Below are positions 31,631 through 41,559 of a stretch of 64,000 nt of DNA, piece by piece; positions within the stretch are counted from its first letter, which is position 1, and every line of letters begins with the position of its first letter. Position numbers and translations under genes: made by a program. The DNA lies in the NCBI RefSeq assembly GCF_001044395.1, contig NZ_JANU01000031.1, positions 62,001-126,000 of the forward strand, in the 5' to 3' direction. Source of the stretch: Caenimonas sp. SL110. Lineage in GTDB: Bacteria > Pseudomonadota > Gammaproteobacteria > Burkholderiales > Burkholderiaceae_C. The notes under the pieces were generated by a model. It was given only the letters and a program-made list of their open reading frames with translations, did not search any database and was not told the DNA's origin.

Positions 31631-33579
31631 TTTCCCTTCGCAACGTGATCCTTCGCCGCAGCGCGAAGGTCCTGCTCGATCGCGTCTCCACCACCATCAA
31701 CCCCGGCGAAAAAGTCGGCCTGGTTGGTCGCAACGGTGCGGGCAAATCGAGCCTCTTCGGCCTGCTCAATGGCACGCTGCATGAAGACGGCGGTGATTTT
31801 TCGGTGCCCTCGCAGTGGCGCATGAGCCAGGTCGAGCAGAACATGCCCGAGACCTCGGATTCAGCCACTGACTTCGTGCTCGGCGGCGACGCGCTGCTGG
31901 GCAGCCTGCGCGAGGCGCTCAAGCAGGCCGAGATCCGCCACGACGCGGATCCCGACGATCACGACATCGGCATGGAGATTGCGCACCTGCACTCCGACCT
32001 GGCAGATGCCGGCGAGCACGACGCGATTCCGCGTGCGCAGGCGCTCATCCTGGGCTTGGGCTTCCAGACCACCGAGCTCGAAGAGCCGGTGAACAGTTTT
32101 TCGGGCGGCTGGCGCATGCGCTTGCAGCTCGCCCGCGCGCTGATGGCCCCATCGGACCTGCTGCTGCTGGACGAGCCCACCAACCACCTGGACCTCGACG
32201 CGCTGGTCTGGCTGGAAGCATGGCTCAAGCGCTATGCCGGCACGCTGATCGTCATCAGCCACGACCGCGAATTTCTGGACGCGGTCACCGACGTCACCAT
32301 GCACATCGAGCGCCAGCAGCTCACGCGCTACGGCGGCAACTACAGCGCGTTTGAAACGCTGCGCGCAGAGCAGCTCGCGTTGCAGCAAGGCGCGTACTCC
32401 AAGCAGAAGGAAAAGATCGCCCACCTGCAGAAGTTCATCGACCGTTTCAAGGCCAAGGCTTCCAAGGCCAAGCAGGCGCAAAGCCGGGTCAAGGCACTGG
32501 AGCGCATGGAGAAGATCGCGCCCGTGCTGGCCGATGCAGACTTCACCTTCGAGTTCAAGGAGCCGGCGAACCTGCCCAACCCAATGCTCGCGATCACCGA
32601 TGGCGAGTTTGGCTACGGCGACAGGACCATCCTGCGCAACGTCTCCAAATCGGTGCTGGCCGGCCAGCGTATCGGCATCCTGGGTGCCAACGGCCAGGGC
32701 AAATCGACACTGGTCAAGACCATCGCTCGCGACATCCCGGCGCTGGGCGGCACGATCACCGAGGGCAAGGGCCTGAACATCGGCTACTTCGCGCAGCAGG
32801 AGCTGGACGTGCTCAAGCCCGCCGACACGCCGCTCGAACACATGTTCGCGCTGGCACGCAAGCTCGGGCCGGGCTCTGGCGAATCGGGCCGCGAGCAGGA
32901 CCTGCGCAATTTCCTGGGCACGTTCAACTTCACCGGTGACATGGTCAAGCAGGCCGTGGGCACCATGAGCGGCGGCGAAAAGGCCCGGCTCGTGCTGGCC
33001 ATGATCGTGTGGCAACGCCCCAACCTCTTGCTGCTGGACGAGCCGACCAACCACCTGGACCTGGCCACGCGCGAGGCGCTGTCGATGGCGCTCAACGAGT
33101 TCGAAGGCACGGTCATGCTGGTCAGCCACGACCGCGCCCTGCTGCGCGCCGTGTGCGACGAGTTCTGGATGGTCGGACGCGGCAAGGTCACGCCGTTCGA
33201 TGGCGACCTGGACGACTACCAGCAGTACCTGCTCGACGAAGCCAAGCGCGTGCGCGAGGCCGTGAAGCTCGAAGCCAACAAGCCGCAAGCGCCGATTATT
33301 TCTGCTGAAGAGCAGCGGCGTCTCGAAGCACAGGCCAGGCAGCAGGCAGCCGCCCTTTCCAAACCGCTCAAGCGCGACCTGGAACAGGCTGAAAAGCGCA
33401 TGGCGGCACTGACGTCAGAAAAGGAAAAGCTGGAAGCGCAGCTGTCCGAGCCCATGGCTGCGGCAGACCTGGCGAAGTCCGGCAAGCGCCTGAAGCTCGT
33501 CACCGATGAGCTTGCATCGCTCGAGGAGCGCTGGATGGCGCTGTCCGGCGAAATAGAAGCGCTTGAAACGGCGCGCTGA
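31627..33579 (+). CDS. ABC-F family ATPase (YheS/Uup-like)
   Basis: 650 residues, soluble, no membrane segments. Two ABC cassettes: Walker A GRNGAGKSS and GANGQGKST, signatures NSFSGGWRMRLQLAR and GTMSGGEKARLVLA, Walker B LLLLDEPTNHLDL twice. The linker between cassettes is the ribosome-contacting ARE region (KQKEKIAHLQKFIDRFKAKA). The C-terminal 80 residues form a coiled coil (EKRMAALTSEKEKLEAQL). Likely a translation factor acting at the ribosome E site. Follows the sulfhydrylase gene by overlap. Confidence 0.93.
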   Translation: MISLRNVILRRSAKVLLDRVSTTINPGEKVGLVGRNGAGKSSLFGLLNGTLHEDGGDFSVPSQWRMSQVEQNMPETSDSATDFVLGGDALLGSLREALKQAEIRHDADPDDHDIGMEIAHLHSDLADAGEHDAIPRAQALILGLGFQTTELEEPVNSFSGGWRMRLQLARALMAPSDLLLLDEPTNHLDLDALVWLEAWLKRYAGTLIVISHDREFLDAVTDVTMHIERQQLTRYGGNYSAFETLRAEQLALQQGAYSKQKEKIAHLQKFIDRFKAKASKAKQAQSRVKALERMEKIAPVLADADFTFEFKEPANLPNPMLAITDGEFGYGDRTILRNVSKSVLAGQRIGILGANGQGKSTLVKTIARDIPALGGTITEGKGLNIGYFAQQELDVLKPADTPLEHMFALARKLGPGSGESGREQDLRNFLGTFNFTGDMVKQAVGTMSGGEKARLVLAMIVWQRPNLLLLDEPTNHLDLATREALSMALNEFEGTVMLVSHDRALLRAVCDEFWMVGRGKVTPFDGDLDDYQQYLLDEAKRVREAVKLEANKPQAPIISAEEQRRLEAQARQQAAALSKPLKRDLEQAEKRMAALTSEKEKLEAQLSEPMAAADLAKSGKRLKLVTDELASLEERWMALSGEIEALETAR

Positions 33580-33598
33580 AAGCCTCACATTCAGGGCT

Positions 33599-34096
33599 AT
33601 GCCCACATCGCTACAGCTCGCCGCCGGCAACCCGATTCTTTCTGACGCCGTGCGGCGTGCTCGAAAGCTGCTCAACAAGCGCGCCATGGTGGGCGCTGCG
33701 GCCAGTGCGGTGCCCATCCCCGGTCTTGACTGGGCAGTCGATGCCGCCCTCCTGTCGCGCCTGATCCCCGCGATCAATGCCCAGTTCGGCCTTACGCCAG
33801 CGCAGCTGGACAAGTTGCCCGCCCACAAGCGCGAGCAGGTTCAAAAAGCGGTCGCCACCGTCGGCTCCGTCATGGTGGGCAAGCTCGTCACCCGCGACCT
33901 CGTGATCCGCATGGCGCAGGCCGCCGGCAAGCGCATCACCATCAAGCAGGCATCCAAGTACGTTCCGTTTGCAGGACAGGCGGTCGCCGCGATCATGGGC
34001 TACGCAGCCATTCGCTACCTGGGCGAGGAACACATCAAGGATTGCGTGAAAGTCGCGCTCTCGGCGCAGCTGGCACTGCCTGCACCCAAGGCTTGA
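33599..34096 (+). CDS. Conserved hydrophobic protein, YcjF/DUF697-like
   Basis: 165 residues. An amphipathic N-terminus (PILSDAVRRARKLLNKRAMV) precedes AVPIPGLDWAVDAALLSRLI, a pattern seen in DUF697-like helical membrane-associated domains, and a repeated helical hairpin ending with VPFAGQAVAAIMGYAAIRYLG. Function unknown; I place the family with limited confidence. The start at 33599 is 19 bases after the ABC-F stop, so co-transcription is likely. Confidence 0.7.
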   Translation: MPTSLQLAAGNPILSDAVRRARKLLNKRAMVGAAASAVPIPGLDWAVDAALLSRLIPAINAQFGLTPAQLDKLPAHKREQVQKAVATVGSVMVGKLVTRDLVIRMAQAAGKRITIKQASKYVPFAGQAVAAIMGYAAIRYLGEEHIKDCVKVALSAQLALPAPKA

Positions 34097-34131
34097 GCCG
34101 CTGGGCAAGCAGGACAGCCGGGCGCGTGGCG

Positions 34132-34137
34132 TATAAC
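34132..34137 (+). promoter_or_regulatory. -10 hexamer placed for a leaderless transcript
   Basis: TATAAC ends seven bases before the ligase ATG at 34145. No Shine-Dalgarno sequence. Confidence 0.6.
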
Positions 34138-34144
34138 CTCGGGC

Positions 34145-35599
34145 ATGCCCAACAAGACCGTTCCCTCCCCCTACGCTGCAATCTCCGCCCGCTGCGCCGC
34201 CACGCCGGACGCGCTGGCGGTCATCACCCCACAACACCAGGTCACGTACCGGCAGTTCTGCCGGGACATCGAGACCGCGACACGCCTTCTGCAGGCGCTG
34301 AAACTGCCGACCGACAGCCGTGTGGGCGTGGTCACGGCCGGGATGTACCTGCACTGGGTCGTGACCATCTCGCTGTTTCGTCTCGGGCTGCTGGCCACGA
34401 GTTGCGCGCCAGCCAGCCTGCCCATCCTCAAACCCACTGTGGTCATCACCGATTCGGGTATTTCGCATCCCGGTGCCAGGGCGGTGAACATCAGCCGCGA
34501 GTGGCTGCAATCGGACGCCGCAGGCCTGCCAGCCTTTGAAGACTCGCTGCACGAGCCTGATGCACCCGGCCGCATCGTCTTGTCGTCGGGGACCACGGGT
34601 GTGTCCAAGCTCGCTCTGTTCACCAACCAGGAGTTCGCAGAGCGCCTGAGTGCGGTCTGCGCAGACTACGCCTACACGCCGCAAACCCGCGAGCAGTGCC
34701 TGATGGGCGTGACGTCCGTAGGCGGAATTGTCTGGCCGCTGGGCTGCTGGATGACGGGGGGCACGATGCTGCTTTCTCCGCTCACGCCGGACAAGATACT
34801 GGCGCAATTCCTGCGCGACAAACCCACCATGATGTACGCCTCGCCCGCACAGCTCGAGGCATTGCTCAGCACCTTGCCGCCGGGCTTCAAACGCCGCGAT
34901 GATCTGGTGATGTACGTTGCCGGAAGCGTGCTGTCCGATGCGCTCAATCGCCGAACGCGCGAGCGGCTGACAAGCAATCTGGTCCTGGTCTATGGCTCGA
35001 CCGAAATCGGCACCGCCACACTGGCACCCGCATCGGATGCAGATGGCAAACCGGGCCTGACCGGCTACGCCCATCCGCCGGTGCAGATTGAAATCGTGGA
35101 CCACGAAGGACAGCCTGTGCCCGCAGGCGAACTGGGCGAAGTACGGATGCGCAACCTGGGTCAGATCCACCGCTATCTCGACGACGAGGTCGAGACGGAA
35201 TTGACGTTTCGCGGTGGCTGGTTCCACCCTGGCGATCTGGGCATGCTGGAGGCCAATGGCGCTCTCTACATCAAGGGACGCGTGCGCGAGGTGATGAATT
35301 TCGGCGGACTGAAGGTATCCCCGGCTGCCATCGATGAGTTACTGGCAGGCGCGCCGGGCGTGACGGACCTGGCTGCGTTCGCGGCTGAGGCAAACGGCCG
35401 AACGAGGCCTGCTGTCGCGGTGGTGGCGGGTGCTCAATTCGATGAGGCAGCCGAAGGAAAATTGAGGGAGCGTTGCCGTCAGGCGATGCCCTCGCTGCCC
35501 AAGCTCGCCATCATGCGCGTGGCAAGCATTCCGCGAAACGAGATGGGCAAGATCCAGCGCGTCGAACTCTCGCGCCAGTTTGCAGCGAAGCTCGCTTAG
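34145..35599 (+). CDS. AMP-forming acyl-CoA synthetase/ligase
   Basis: ANL-superfamily enzyme, 484 residues. The P-loop motif is VLSSGTTGVSK, the A5-like motif YGSTEIGTA, the hinge region WFHPGDLGMLEANGALYIKG RVREVMNFGGLKV (two parts), and the catalytic lysine is in PRNEMGKIQR near the C-terminus. This gives adenylation followed by a domain swing for thioester formation. It is shorter than typical fatty acyl-CoA ligases (520-560). The acid substrate cannot be read from sequence, and no pathway partners are adjacent. Confidence 0.85.
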   Translation: MPNKTVPSPYAAISARCAATPDALAVITPQHQVTYRQFCRDIETATRLLQALKLPTDSRVGVVTAGMYLHWVVTISLFRLGLLATSCAPASLPILKPTVVITDSGISHPGARAVNISREWLQSDAAGLPAFEDSLHEPDAPGRIVLSSGTTGVSKLALFTNQEFAERLSAVCADYAYTPQTREQCLMGVTSVGGIVWPLGCWMTGGTMLLSPLTPDKILAQFLRDKPTMMYASPAQLEALLSTLPPGFKRRDDLVMYVAGSVLSDALNRRTRERLTSNLVLVYGSTEIGTATLAPASDADGKPGLTGYAHPPVQIEIVDHEGQPVPAGELGEVRMRNLGQIHRYLDDEVETELTFRGGWFHPGDLGMLEANGALYIKGRVREVMNFGGLKVSPAAIDELLAGAPGVTDLAAFAAEANGRTRPAVAVVAGAQFDEAAEGKLRERCRQAMPSLPKLAIMRVASIPRNEMGKIQRVELSRQFAAKLA

Positions 35600-35605
35600 T
35601 GAAAG

Positions 35606-35860
35606 CTAGATCAGCGTGAGCTTTTCTTCGGTCAGGATGGGCTGGAATTCGGTATCGCTCAGCCGGTTGCAGAAGATGCCGTTGCTCCAGAACTGGTTGG
35701 GCGGGTTCACGGCCCATTCGGACCACTCGCCCCCTACACCGCGGGTGCGGACGTAGGCAATGCATTCCTCGATGGTGCGTTCACTGCCATCGAGGGCGCG
35801 GGCCTTCATCGTGTTGATGACTTCCCGCTTGTTTTCGCGCTTTTTGATATTGAGATCCAT
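35606..35860 (-). CDS. Hypothetical protein, 84 residues
   Basis: Unrecognised small soluble protein opening MDLNIKKRENKREVINTMKARALDG and containing W-rich GGEWSEWAVNPPNQFWSNG. A -10 hexamer TAGAAT ends six bases before its ATG, like several other starts in this window, which supports it being real. It converges with the ligase gene, seven bases apart. No function is suggested. Confidence 0.6.
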   Translation of the reverse strand: MDLNIKKRENKREVINTMKARALDGSERTIEECIAYVRTRGVGGEWSEWAVNPPNQFWSNGIFCNRLSDTEFQPILTEEKLTLI

Positions 35861-35866
35861 GGCGCG

Positions 35867-35872
35867 ATTCTA
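35867..35872 (-). promoter_or_regulatory. -10 hexamer placed for a leaderless transcript
   Basis: TAGAAT on the minus strand ends six bases before the ATG at 35860 of the 84-residue hypothetical gene. Confidence 0.5.
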
Positions 35873-35896
35873 GTCTCGCGCCACCGTCTCCAAGCC

Positions 35897-36139
35897 TCAC
35901 TTCTTCGCCGGATCGACCTGCGCCTGGGCAGGTGCCGGCGCAGCCACGGCTGCTGTGCTGCGCGACCTCAGCTCCTCGATCTTCTTGTTGAGCGTCAGCA
36001 CCTGCGACTGCGTGCCCACAATGACGATGTGCGTGCGATAGATGCTCGCGAAGGCCACGACCAGTGCCAGCAGCGCGACGATCATGGCCGATACGGTCCA
36101 GATCGGAAGATTCTCGGTTTCGATGAGGTGTGTGTTCAT
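35897..36139 (-). CDS. Small membrane protein at the end of the Tad locus
   Basis: 80 residues: one transmembrane helix (WTVSAMIVALLALVVAFASI), a short coiled coil (LNKKIEELRSRS) and an Ala/Pro/Gln-rich tail. It is coupled to tadD by an ATGA overlap, so it is probably the last gene of the Tad transcription unit. No known Tad component matches it; an accessory membrane role is inference from position. Confidence 0.65.
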   Translation of the reverse strand: MNTHLIETENLPIWTVSAMIVALLALVVAFASIYRTHIVIVGTQSQVLTLNKKIEELRSRSTAAVAAPAPAQAQVDPAKK

Positions 36140-37029
36140 GAGTGGCTCCTTGTGGTGGATGAAATGGCAATAGCGCCTTGAGAAAAATCCTTGCCCAGCA
36201 GCACGCGAACGCGCGCGTCCCGCTTCAGCGATGCCACCGCAACCAGCGGCAGCGGCGTCGCGAGCTTCGCGTTGATATCGCGCGCGAGCCGTTCGCCGCC
36301 TGCGACGTACTGGATGCGTGAGACAGCGACGCCATAGGGCTTGTCGTTGGCAAAACGTGCCTGCGCGTCATCCTGGCGGACCGCGCTCCAGACGCGCCTT
36401 GCGAGACCGGGCGCACCGTGACCGTTGGCGATCTCGATGCGCTGCGTCGGCGCAGGGCTCACCGAAACAACAGGCACTGGCGGCGCAGGCATTGGTGGCG
36501 CAGGCACGGCCGCCAGCGCCGGGGCCTGCGCTGGCATCTTGACCGTCGCCAGTGCGCTCGCCAGGTTCGAGGCGATGCCCGCATTGCCCGGCTCGAGTTC
36601 GCGCGCGCGTTCGTAGGACGCGATGGCCTCGGCAGCCCGACCCTCGCGCATCAGGTGGTAGCCCAGGTTGTTGTGGACGCGCGCAGCCTGCGGATCGGCC
36701 TTGATCGCGAGGCGAAACGACTGCTCGGCCAGCGCGGCGCGGCCATGCAGCGAATAGATCACGCCCAGCGCATTGAGCGCGTCCACATGCGTGGGCTGCG
36801 CATCAAGCGCGCGGCGATACGTATCTTCTGCCTGCTCGAAGCGCTGCTGTCCCTGGAGGTAGCGGCCCGTTCGATAGAGCGTGTCGGCGTCCATGCCGTG
36901 GCGCACCGACTCGACCGGGCGCACGAACGGTGCGGTCGCCTGCTGCTGCGGCGGCGCCGCGCAGCCAATCACAGTGACGGCGGCAGCAACGGCGGCTGCA
37001 GCGGCGGCAGTGGTTCTGATGGTCAACAT
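36136..37029 (-). CDS. tadD: TadD-like TPR lipoprotein with LytR C-terminal domain
   Basis: 297 residues. Residues 1-23 form a lipoprotein signal with the cysteine in VIGCAAP. Three or so tetratricopeptide repeats follow (LYRTGRYLQGQQRFEQAEDT; VDALNALGVIYSLHGR; AARVHNNLGYHLMREGRAAE). After a Pro/Ala linker, a LytR_C domain starts at RIEIANGHGAPGLARRV. TadD proteins are pilotins or assembly factors for the Tad secretin. Downstream of tadC by 19 bases. Confidence 0.82.
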   Translation of the reverse strand: MLTIRTTAAAAAAVAAAVTVIGCAAPPQQQATAPFVRPVESVRHGMDADTLYRTGRYLQGQQRFEQAEDTYRRALDAQPTHVDALNALGVIYSLHGRAALAEQSFRLAIKADPQAARVHNNLGYHLMREGRAAEAIASYERARELEPGNAGIASNLASALATVKMPAQAPALAAVPAPPMPAPPVPVVSVSPAPTQRIEIANGHGAPGLARRVWSAVRQDDAQARFANDKPYGVAVSRIQYVAGGERLARDINAKLATPLPLVAVASLKRDARVRVLLGKDFSQGAIAISSTTRSHS

Positions 37030-37048
37030 GGAAACCTCCGTGAAGTGC

Positions 37049-37993
37049 TTACTGCCCCGCCAGACGCGGAATCAGGATGCGATAGACGCTGATCACGGCC
37101 GGGCCGAGCAGCACGGTGAGCAACGCAGGAAAAACGCAAAAAATCAGCGGCACCAGCAACTTGACGGGCAGCTTGGCCGCCGCTTCCTCGGCGATGAGGC
37201 GCCGCTTGTTGCGCAGCGATCCGGAGTGCACGCGCAGCGACTCGGAGACGCTGGTGCCGAACCGGTCGGCCTGCACGAGCATCGAGGTCAACGCATCAAT
37301 GTCTTCCAGCGCCACCCGCAGTGCCAGGCTGCGCAGGGCATCGGCACGTGACGCACCGGCGCGCAGTTCCAGGCTGACCAGGTGGAACTCCTCGGACAGG
37401 GCCGGACTCTCCAGCGCCATCTCGCGTCCCACCCTGTCGATGGCTGCGTCCATGCCCAGACCCGACTCGACGCACACGCGCATCAGGTCCAGCGCGTCCG
37501 GGAACGCTTCGAACAGCTCGCGCTGGCGGCGGCTGATCATGTGGGCCAGGGCTGCATTGGGCAGGTAGTAGCCGATGCCGGCCAGCAGCAGCAGCGAGAC
37601 CAGCAGCGGTGTCGTGGTCAGCTTTGCGCCTGAAAACCAGAGCACAACCATCAGCAGCACCGGCAATGCAAACGTGAGCAGTGTCTTCGCGCCGAAATAA
37701 ACCACAGGTGCGGCCACGCCGCGCAGGCCAGCGTTGTAGAAGCGCACGCGCAGCGGCGTTTTCTCCCATGCCTGCTGCGGCAAGGAGGCTCGCGCCAGCG
37801 GCTGGAGCAGGCGCGCAAGCACCTTGGGCAAGCCGTCGAAAACGCCCTGGGCGCTGGCCTGGGTGGGACCGTCGGCCAGTGCATCCACGCGTCGCTGCAC
37901 CGTGCTGGGCACCAGTTGCCGGATGGCAACCCACGTGATGGCGACGACCACCGCAAAGACCAGCACGAGAAACAGGGAATGTGAAAAGCTCAT
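37049..37993 (-). CDS. tadC: Tad pilus inner-membrane platform protein TadC
   Basis: 314 residues, type II secretion GspF-like. Hydrophobic segments near residues 5-25, 95-135 and 280-310 frame a cytoplasmic helical domain with ALDLMRVCVESGLGMDAAID and the QADRFGTSVSESLRVHS motif common to TadB/TadC. Works with TadB as the platform for pilus assembly. Follows tadB by 16 bases. Confidence 0.9.
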   Translation of the reverse strand: MSFSHSLFLVLVFAVVVAITWVAIRQLVPSTVQRRVDALADGPTQASAQGVFDGLPKVLARLLQPLARASLPQQAWEKTPLRVRFYNAGLRGVAAPVVYFGAKTLLTFALPVLLMVVLWFSGAKLTTTPLLVSLLLLAGIGYYLPNAALAHMISRRQRELFEAFPDALDLMRVCVESGLGMDAAIDRVGREMALESPALSEEFHLVSLELRAGASRADALRSLALRVALEDIDALTSMLVQADRFGTSVSESLRVHSGSLRNKRRLIAEEAAAKLPVKLLVPLIFCVFPALLTVLLGPAVISVYRILIPRLAGQ

Positions 37994-38009
37994 GTTGTGT
38001 CTCCTCGTG

Positions 38010-38981
38010 TCAGATGCGGATCTTCACCATCCGCCACATCCACCAGATGCCCAGCGCCATCAGGGCCAGTGCAACGCTGACCATGCGAACGCCCAGTGGG
38101 TCGGTCCACAGTGAAGCGATGAACTGGCGGTTGACGAAGGTGATGGCCAGTGCCAGCACAAACGGCAGCAGCGAAAGAATCCACGCAGAGATGCGGCCCT
38201 CGGCCGACAGCACGCGCACCGCCCCCACCAGCTTCTGGCGATCGCGGATCAAGGTCGAGATCGAGCCCAGGATTTCCGCAAGATTGCCGCCGGTGTCGCG
38301 CTGTATCAGCACGGCGACGACGAAAAAGCGCAAGTCGCTACTGGCCACGCGCGAGGCGAGGTTGCCCAGCGCCTGGTCCAATGGAATGCCGAAATTGATC
38401 TCGTCGAACACCGCGAGAAATTCCTGCGCGATCGGCTGCGGTCCCTCGGTGCCGACCAGGCGCAGCGCGCTGGTGAATGCATGGCCCGCCTGCATCGCCC
38501 GCGCAATCAGGTCCAGCGCATCGGGCAGCTGCTGATCGATCTGCCGCATGCGAGCCAGCCGCATGCGCTGCGCATAGCCAATCCACACAATCGCAGGCAC
38601 GACGGCTGCGGCTATCACCACCACCAGCGGCAGGCCCGCCAGAGCAGCTACCGCGCCACCCGCAACCATCAGCACCACGGTCACCAGGAGAAAAGCCGCG
38701 ACCGTGATGCCCATCCCCGACTGCAGCAGGAACCGGTCCATCACATGCACGCGCGGCAGCAAGAGCAGCATTCGCTCGACCGCGGGCACGCCGCTCAGCA
38801 GGCGCTTGCGCAGCAGCGGCGCATCCACGGCGCTGTCACCGGCCGAGAGCACCTGCAGGCGACGCTCGATGCGGCGGGCCTCGGGGCCGCGATAGGCATT
38901 CCAGGTGAGGTACAGGCCTTCGAGCAGCATGACCACCGCCAGAAAGCCGAGCACCACAAAGAGCAGGAAGGTGGTGTCCAT
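38010..38981 (-). CDS. tadB: Tad pilus inner-membrane platform protein TadB
   Basis: 323 residues, GspF-like. Contains [19 protein letters not shown] and the second-half motif [20 protein letters not shown], both typical of TadB, between hydrophobic regions near the N-terminus, residues 105-150 and 265-320. Starts two bases before the tadA stop region, consistent with translational coupling. Confidence 0.92.
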   Translation of the reverse strand: MDTTFLLFVVLGFLAVVMLLEGLYLTWNAYRGPEARRIERRLQVLSAGDSAVDAPLLRKRLLSGVPAVERMLLLLPRVHVMDRFLLQSGMGITVAAFLLVTVVLMVAGGAVAALAGLPLVVVIAAAVVPAIVWIGYAQRMRLARMRQIDQQLPDALDLIARAMQAGHAFTSALRLVGTEGPQPIAQEFLAVFDEINFGIPLDQALGNLASRVASSDLRFFVVAVLIQRDTGGNLAEILGSISTLIRDRQKLVGAVRVLSAEGRISAWILSLLPFVLALAITFVNRQFIASLWTDPLGVRMVSVALALMALGIWWMWRMVKIRI

Positions 38982-38983
38982 GA

Positions 38984-40342
38984 TCAGACTGCCCCTTGCT
39001 GCGGGTCGAACAGGTCGTCGGGCAAGGCGATGCCGCGAGTGCGCAGGCGCTGCGCGAATTTGGGCCGGATGCCCGTGGCGCGAAACCGCCCCTGCACAGT
39101 GCCGTCAGGCGCGACGCCGGTCTGGTCGAACAGGAAGATCTCCTGCATGGTCACCACGTCGCCTTCCATGCCCGAAATTTCCTGCAGGCTGGTGATCTTG
39201 CGTTTGCCATCCGACAGGCGCGCAGTCTGGATCACCACCGACAGCGCGGAGCTGATCTGCTGGCGCATGGTGCGGGGCGCCGCCTGCATGCCCGTCATGC
39301 CGAGCATGTGCTCCAGGCGGGTGAGCGCGTCGCGTGCAGAGTTGGCATGGATCGTGGTCATGGAGCCGTCATGGCCTGTGTTCATGGCCTGCAGCATGTC
39401 CAGCACTTCAGCGCCACGAACTTCGCCCACGATGATGCGGTCAGGCCGCATGCGCAGGCTGTTGCGCACCAGCGCGCGCTGGTTGATCTCGCCCTTGCCC
39501 TCGATGTTGGGGGGCCGCGTTTCCAGGCGCACCACATGGGGCTGCTGCAACTGCAGTTCAGCGGCATCTTCGATGGTGATGATTCGCTCATTGGGCGGGA
39601 TCGCCGAAGACACCACGTTCAGCAGCGTGGTCTTGCCGCTGCCGGTGCCGCCCGAGATCAGCAGGTTCACCCTGCCCTTGACCAGACCCGCGATCAGGTC
39701 GGCCATCTCGGCTGTGAGCGTGCCGAATCCGATCATGTCCTGCATCGTGTAGGGCACGACTGCAAAGCGGCGTATCGACAGCACCGGTCCGTCGATGGCC
39801 AGCGGCGCGATGATGGCATTCACACGCGAACCGTCGGGCAGTCGCGCATCCACCATCGGGCTGGATTCATCGATGCGCCTGCCGATGCGCGAGACGATCT
39901 TGTCGATGATGCGCATGAGGTGCTGGTCGCTGTCAAAGCGCACGTCGGTGAGCTCCAGCCGTCCGCGCCGTTCCACGTAGACCTTGTTCGCACCGTTGAC
40001 CAGGATGTCGGACACCGTCGGGTCCGCCAGCAACGGCTCGATCGGGCCCAGGCCCATCATCTCGTTCTGGATCGACTCCACGATCTGGTGGCGCTCGGTG
40101 TCGTTGAGCGCCGCGCGGTCTTCGTCCAGCAGGCGCTCGGCCAGGGTCGTGAGCTCCTGGCGAAGACGCTCGGGCGTCATGTTCTCCATGGTGCGCAGGT
40201 CGACCTGCCGCAAGATCTCGGAGTGGATGCGGGCCTTGATCTGCGCAGCCGCTCGCGTTGGCGGGGCGGCGCGCGCGGCCTGCGCGGATGCAGCGGCTGC
40301 GTTGTCGGTCTGCCTCTGTTCCAGGGTGTCGCGCAGTGTCAT
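38984..40342 (-). CDS. tadA: Tad pilus assembly ATPase TadA (CpaF)
   Basis: 452 residues, secretion-type hexameric ATPase. Walker [10 protein letters not shown], Asp box [11 protein letters not shown], Walker [15 protein letters not shown] and His box [13 protein letters not shown]. An N-terminal helical domain includes LERRYRLELTDV-like contacts around [16 protein letters not shown]. Start at 40342 follows a GAGGAA site; longer in-frame starts would overlap tadZ. Powers pilin polymerisation by TadB/TadC. Confidence 0.94.
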   Translation of the reverse strand: MTLRDTLEQRQTDNAAAASAQAARAAPPTRAAAQIKARIHSEILRQVDLRTMENMTPERLRQELTTLAERLLDEDRAALNDTERHQIVESIQNEMMGLGPIEPLLADPTVSDILVNGANKVYVERRGRLELTDVRFDSDQHLMRIIDKIVSRIGRRIDESSPMVDARLPDGSRVNAIIAPLAIDGPVLSIRRFAVVPYTMQDMIGFGTLTAEMADLIAGLVKGRVNLLISGGTGSGKTTLLNVVSSAIPPNERIITIEDAAELQLQQPHVVRLETRPPNIEGKGEINQRALVRNSLRMRPDRIIVGEVRGAEVLDMLQAMNTGHDGSMTTIHANSARDALTRLEHMLGMTGMQAAPRTMRQQISSALSVVIQTARLSDGKRKITSLQEISGMEGDVVTMQEIFLFDQTGVAPDGTVQGRFRATGIRPKFAQRLRTRGIALPDDLFDPQQGAV

Positions 40343-40370
40343 GTTGGTTCCTCTTTGAGTTCTCGCTGGC

Positions 40371-41537
40371 TCATTCACCGAGCAGGCGGCCGACCCAGCC
40401 GGCAGGTCCGCGCGCGATGTGTTTCCCGCCCAGGGATTCGGCGATTTCGCGCAAGCCCCTGGCCACCGCGCCATGCGGATGCAGCGTGGTGAGGGCAACG
40501 CCGGTGTTCACCGCCTGCGCCACGTCGGTAAAACTGTCGGGCAGCACATGAGACACCGGCAGGCCCACCACTTTTTCGACCTGTTCCAGGTCGATCGCGC
40601 CATCCTTGCGATAGCGGTTCACCACGATCCTGATCTTGCTGTCCGGGTAGCCCAGCGAACGCAGGATGCGCAGCAGCCTGCGTGCATCGCGCATGAACGG
40701 AATCATGTTTTCCATCACGAGATAGATGGTGTCGGCGTGGTCCAGTCCCTTCATCGATGGCGCGTCGAGCACGCGCTCGACGTCCAGCACCACGAAGTCG
40801 TAGATGTGCGCCGCCAGATCGACCACCCGCTCGATCTGCGCGCCGGTGATCGACAGCGCGTCCTCTGCCTCTTCGGGCGCGGCCAGCAGGTCAAAATGCG
40901 GCGCCACCTGCGTCATGCTCGCAGCCAGAAGGCGCGCATCGAGCCGGTCGACCTGGCGCGCCAGGTCCGCCAGGTTGGACTTGCCGGGGCGATCGGTCAT
41001 GAAGTAACACGCATCGCCGTACTGCAGGTTCAGGTCGATCAGCGCCGTGGACTTGCCCTGCTCCGCCGCCAGCATGTAGGCGACATTGGTCGCGACAAAC
41101 GTCGCGCCGCTGCCGCCCTTGCAGGAGATGAAGGCAACCACGCGGCCACGCCGACCTGCGGGCTCGTCGGGCTTGCGCTGGTTGAGCCGGCTGAGCGCAG
41201 CCGCGAATTCGGCAGCGGCCGGTTGCGCAGGCAGCACTTCGCGAACGCCGGCCCGCATCGCGGCGATCAGCAGATCGGAGTCGCGGTTGCCGCTCAGCAT
41301 GACGACCGCCAGCGCAGGCCGCGCCTGCGTCAGCCGCGCCAGGAAGTCGAGGTCACCCTGAGGCGCCCGCCCGCTGTCGATCACCAGCAGGTCCACTGCT
41401 TCGTCGGGTACAAGCGTCTGCAGCGCCTCGCCGGGCTTGCGAACGATGGCATGCGCGACCTGGTGGCCGGCAGCCTGGACGGCGCGGCCCAGCTCGTCGA
41501 GCAGGCCCTGGCTTGCGCAGATCAGGATGGCTTTCAT
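40371..41537 (-). CDS. tadZ: TadZ/CpaE-like localisation ATPase
   Basis: 388 residues. An N-terminal degenerate receiver-like domain (AILICASQGLLDELGRAV; LLVIDSGRAP) precedes a ParA/MinD-like ATPase with a deviant Walker A SCKGGSGATF, followed by LIDLNLQYGDA and FVVLDVERVLD. TadZ places the Tad machine, often at a pole. Lies between tadE and tadA. Confidence 0.9.
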   Translation of the reverse strand: MKAILICASQGLLDELGRAVQAAGHQVAHAIVRKPGEALQTLVPDEAVDLLVIDSGRAPQGDLDFLARLTQARPALAVVMLSGNRDSDLLIAAMRAGVREVLPAQPAAAEFAAALSRLNQRKPDEPAGRRGRVVAFISCKGGSGATFVATNVAYMLAAEQGKSTALIDLNLQYGDACYFMTDRPGKSNLADLARQVDRLDARLLAASMTQVAPHFDLLAAPEEAEDALSITGAQIERVVDLAAHIYDFVVLDVERVLDAPSMKGLDHADTIYLVMENMIPFMRDARRLLRILRSLGYPDSKIRIVVNRYRKDGAIDLEQVEKVVGLPVSHVLPDSFTDVAQAVNTGVALTTLHPHGAVARGLREIAESLGGKHIARGPAGWVGRLLGE

Positions 41538-41559
41538 GGGGGATGGCTCGATTTCTGGC

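Noticed and set aside
31861-33288. 475-residue minus-strand open frame opposite the ABC-F gene
   Set aside because: Antisense shadow; the plus strand carries both complete ABC cassettes.
35602-35624. Terminator between the ligase and the 84-residue gene
   Set aside because: AAAGCT/AGCTTT stem of six with an 11-base loop and a short T run inside the convergent gene; too weak to call.
38996-40492. 498-residue plus-strand open frame opposite tadA
   Set aside because: Antisense shadow of the Tad ATPase; no motif and no start signal.
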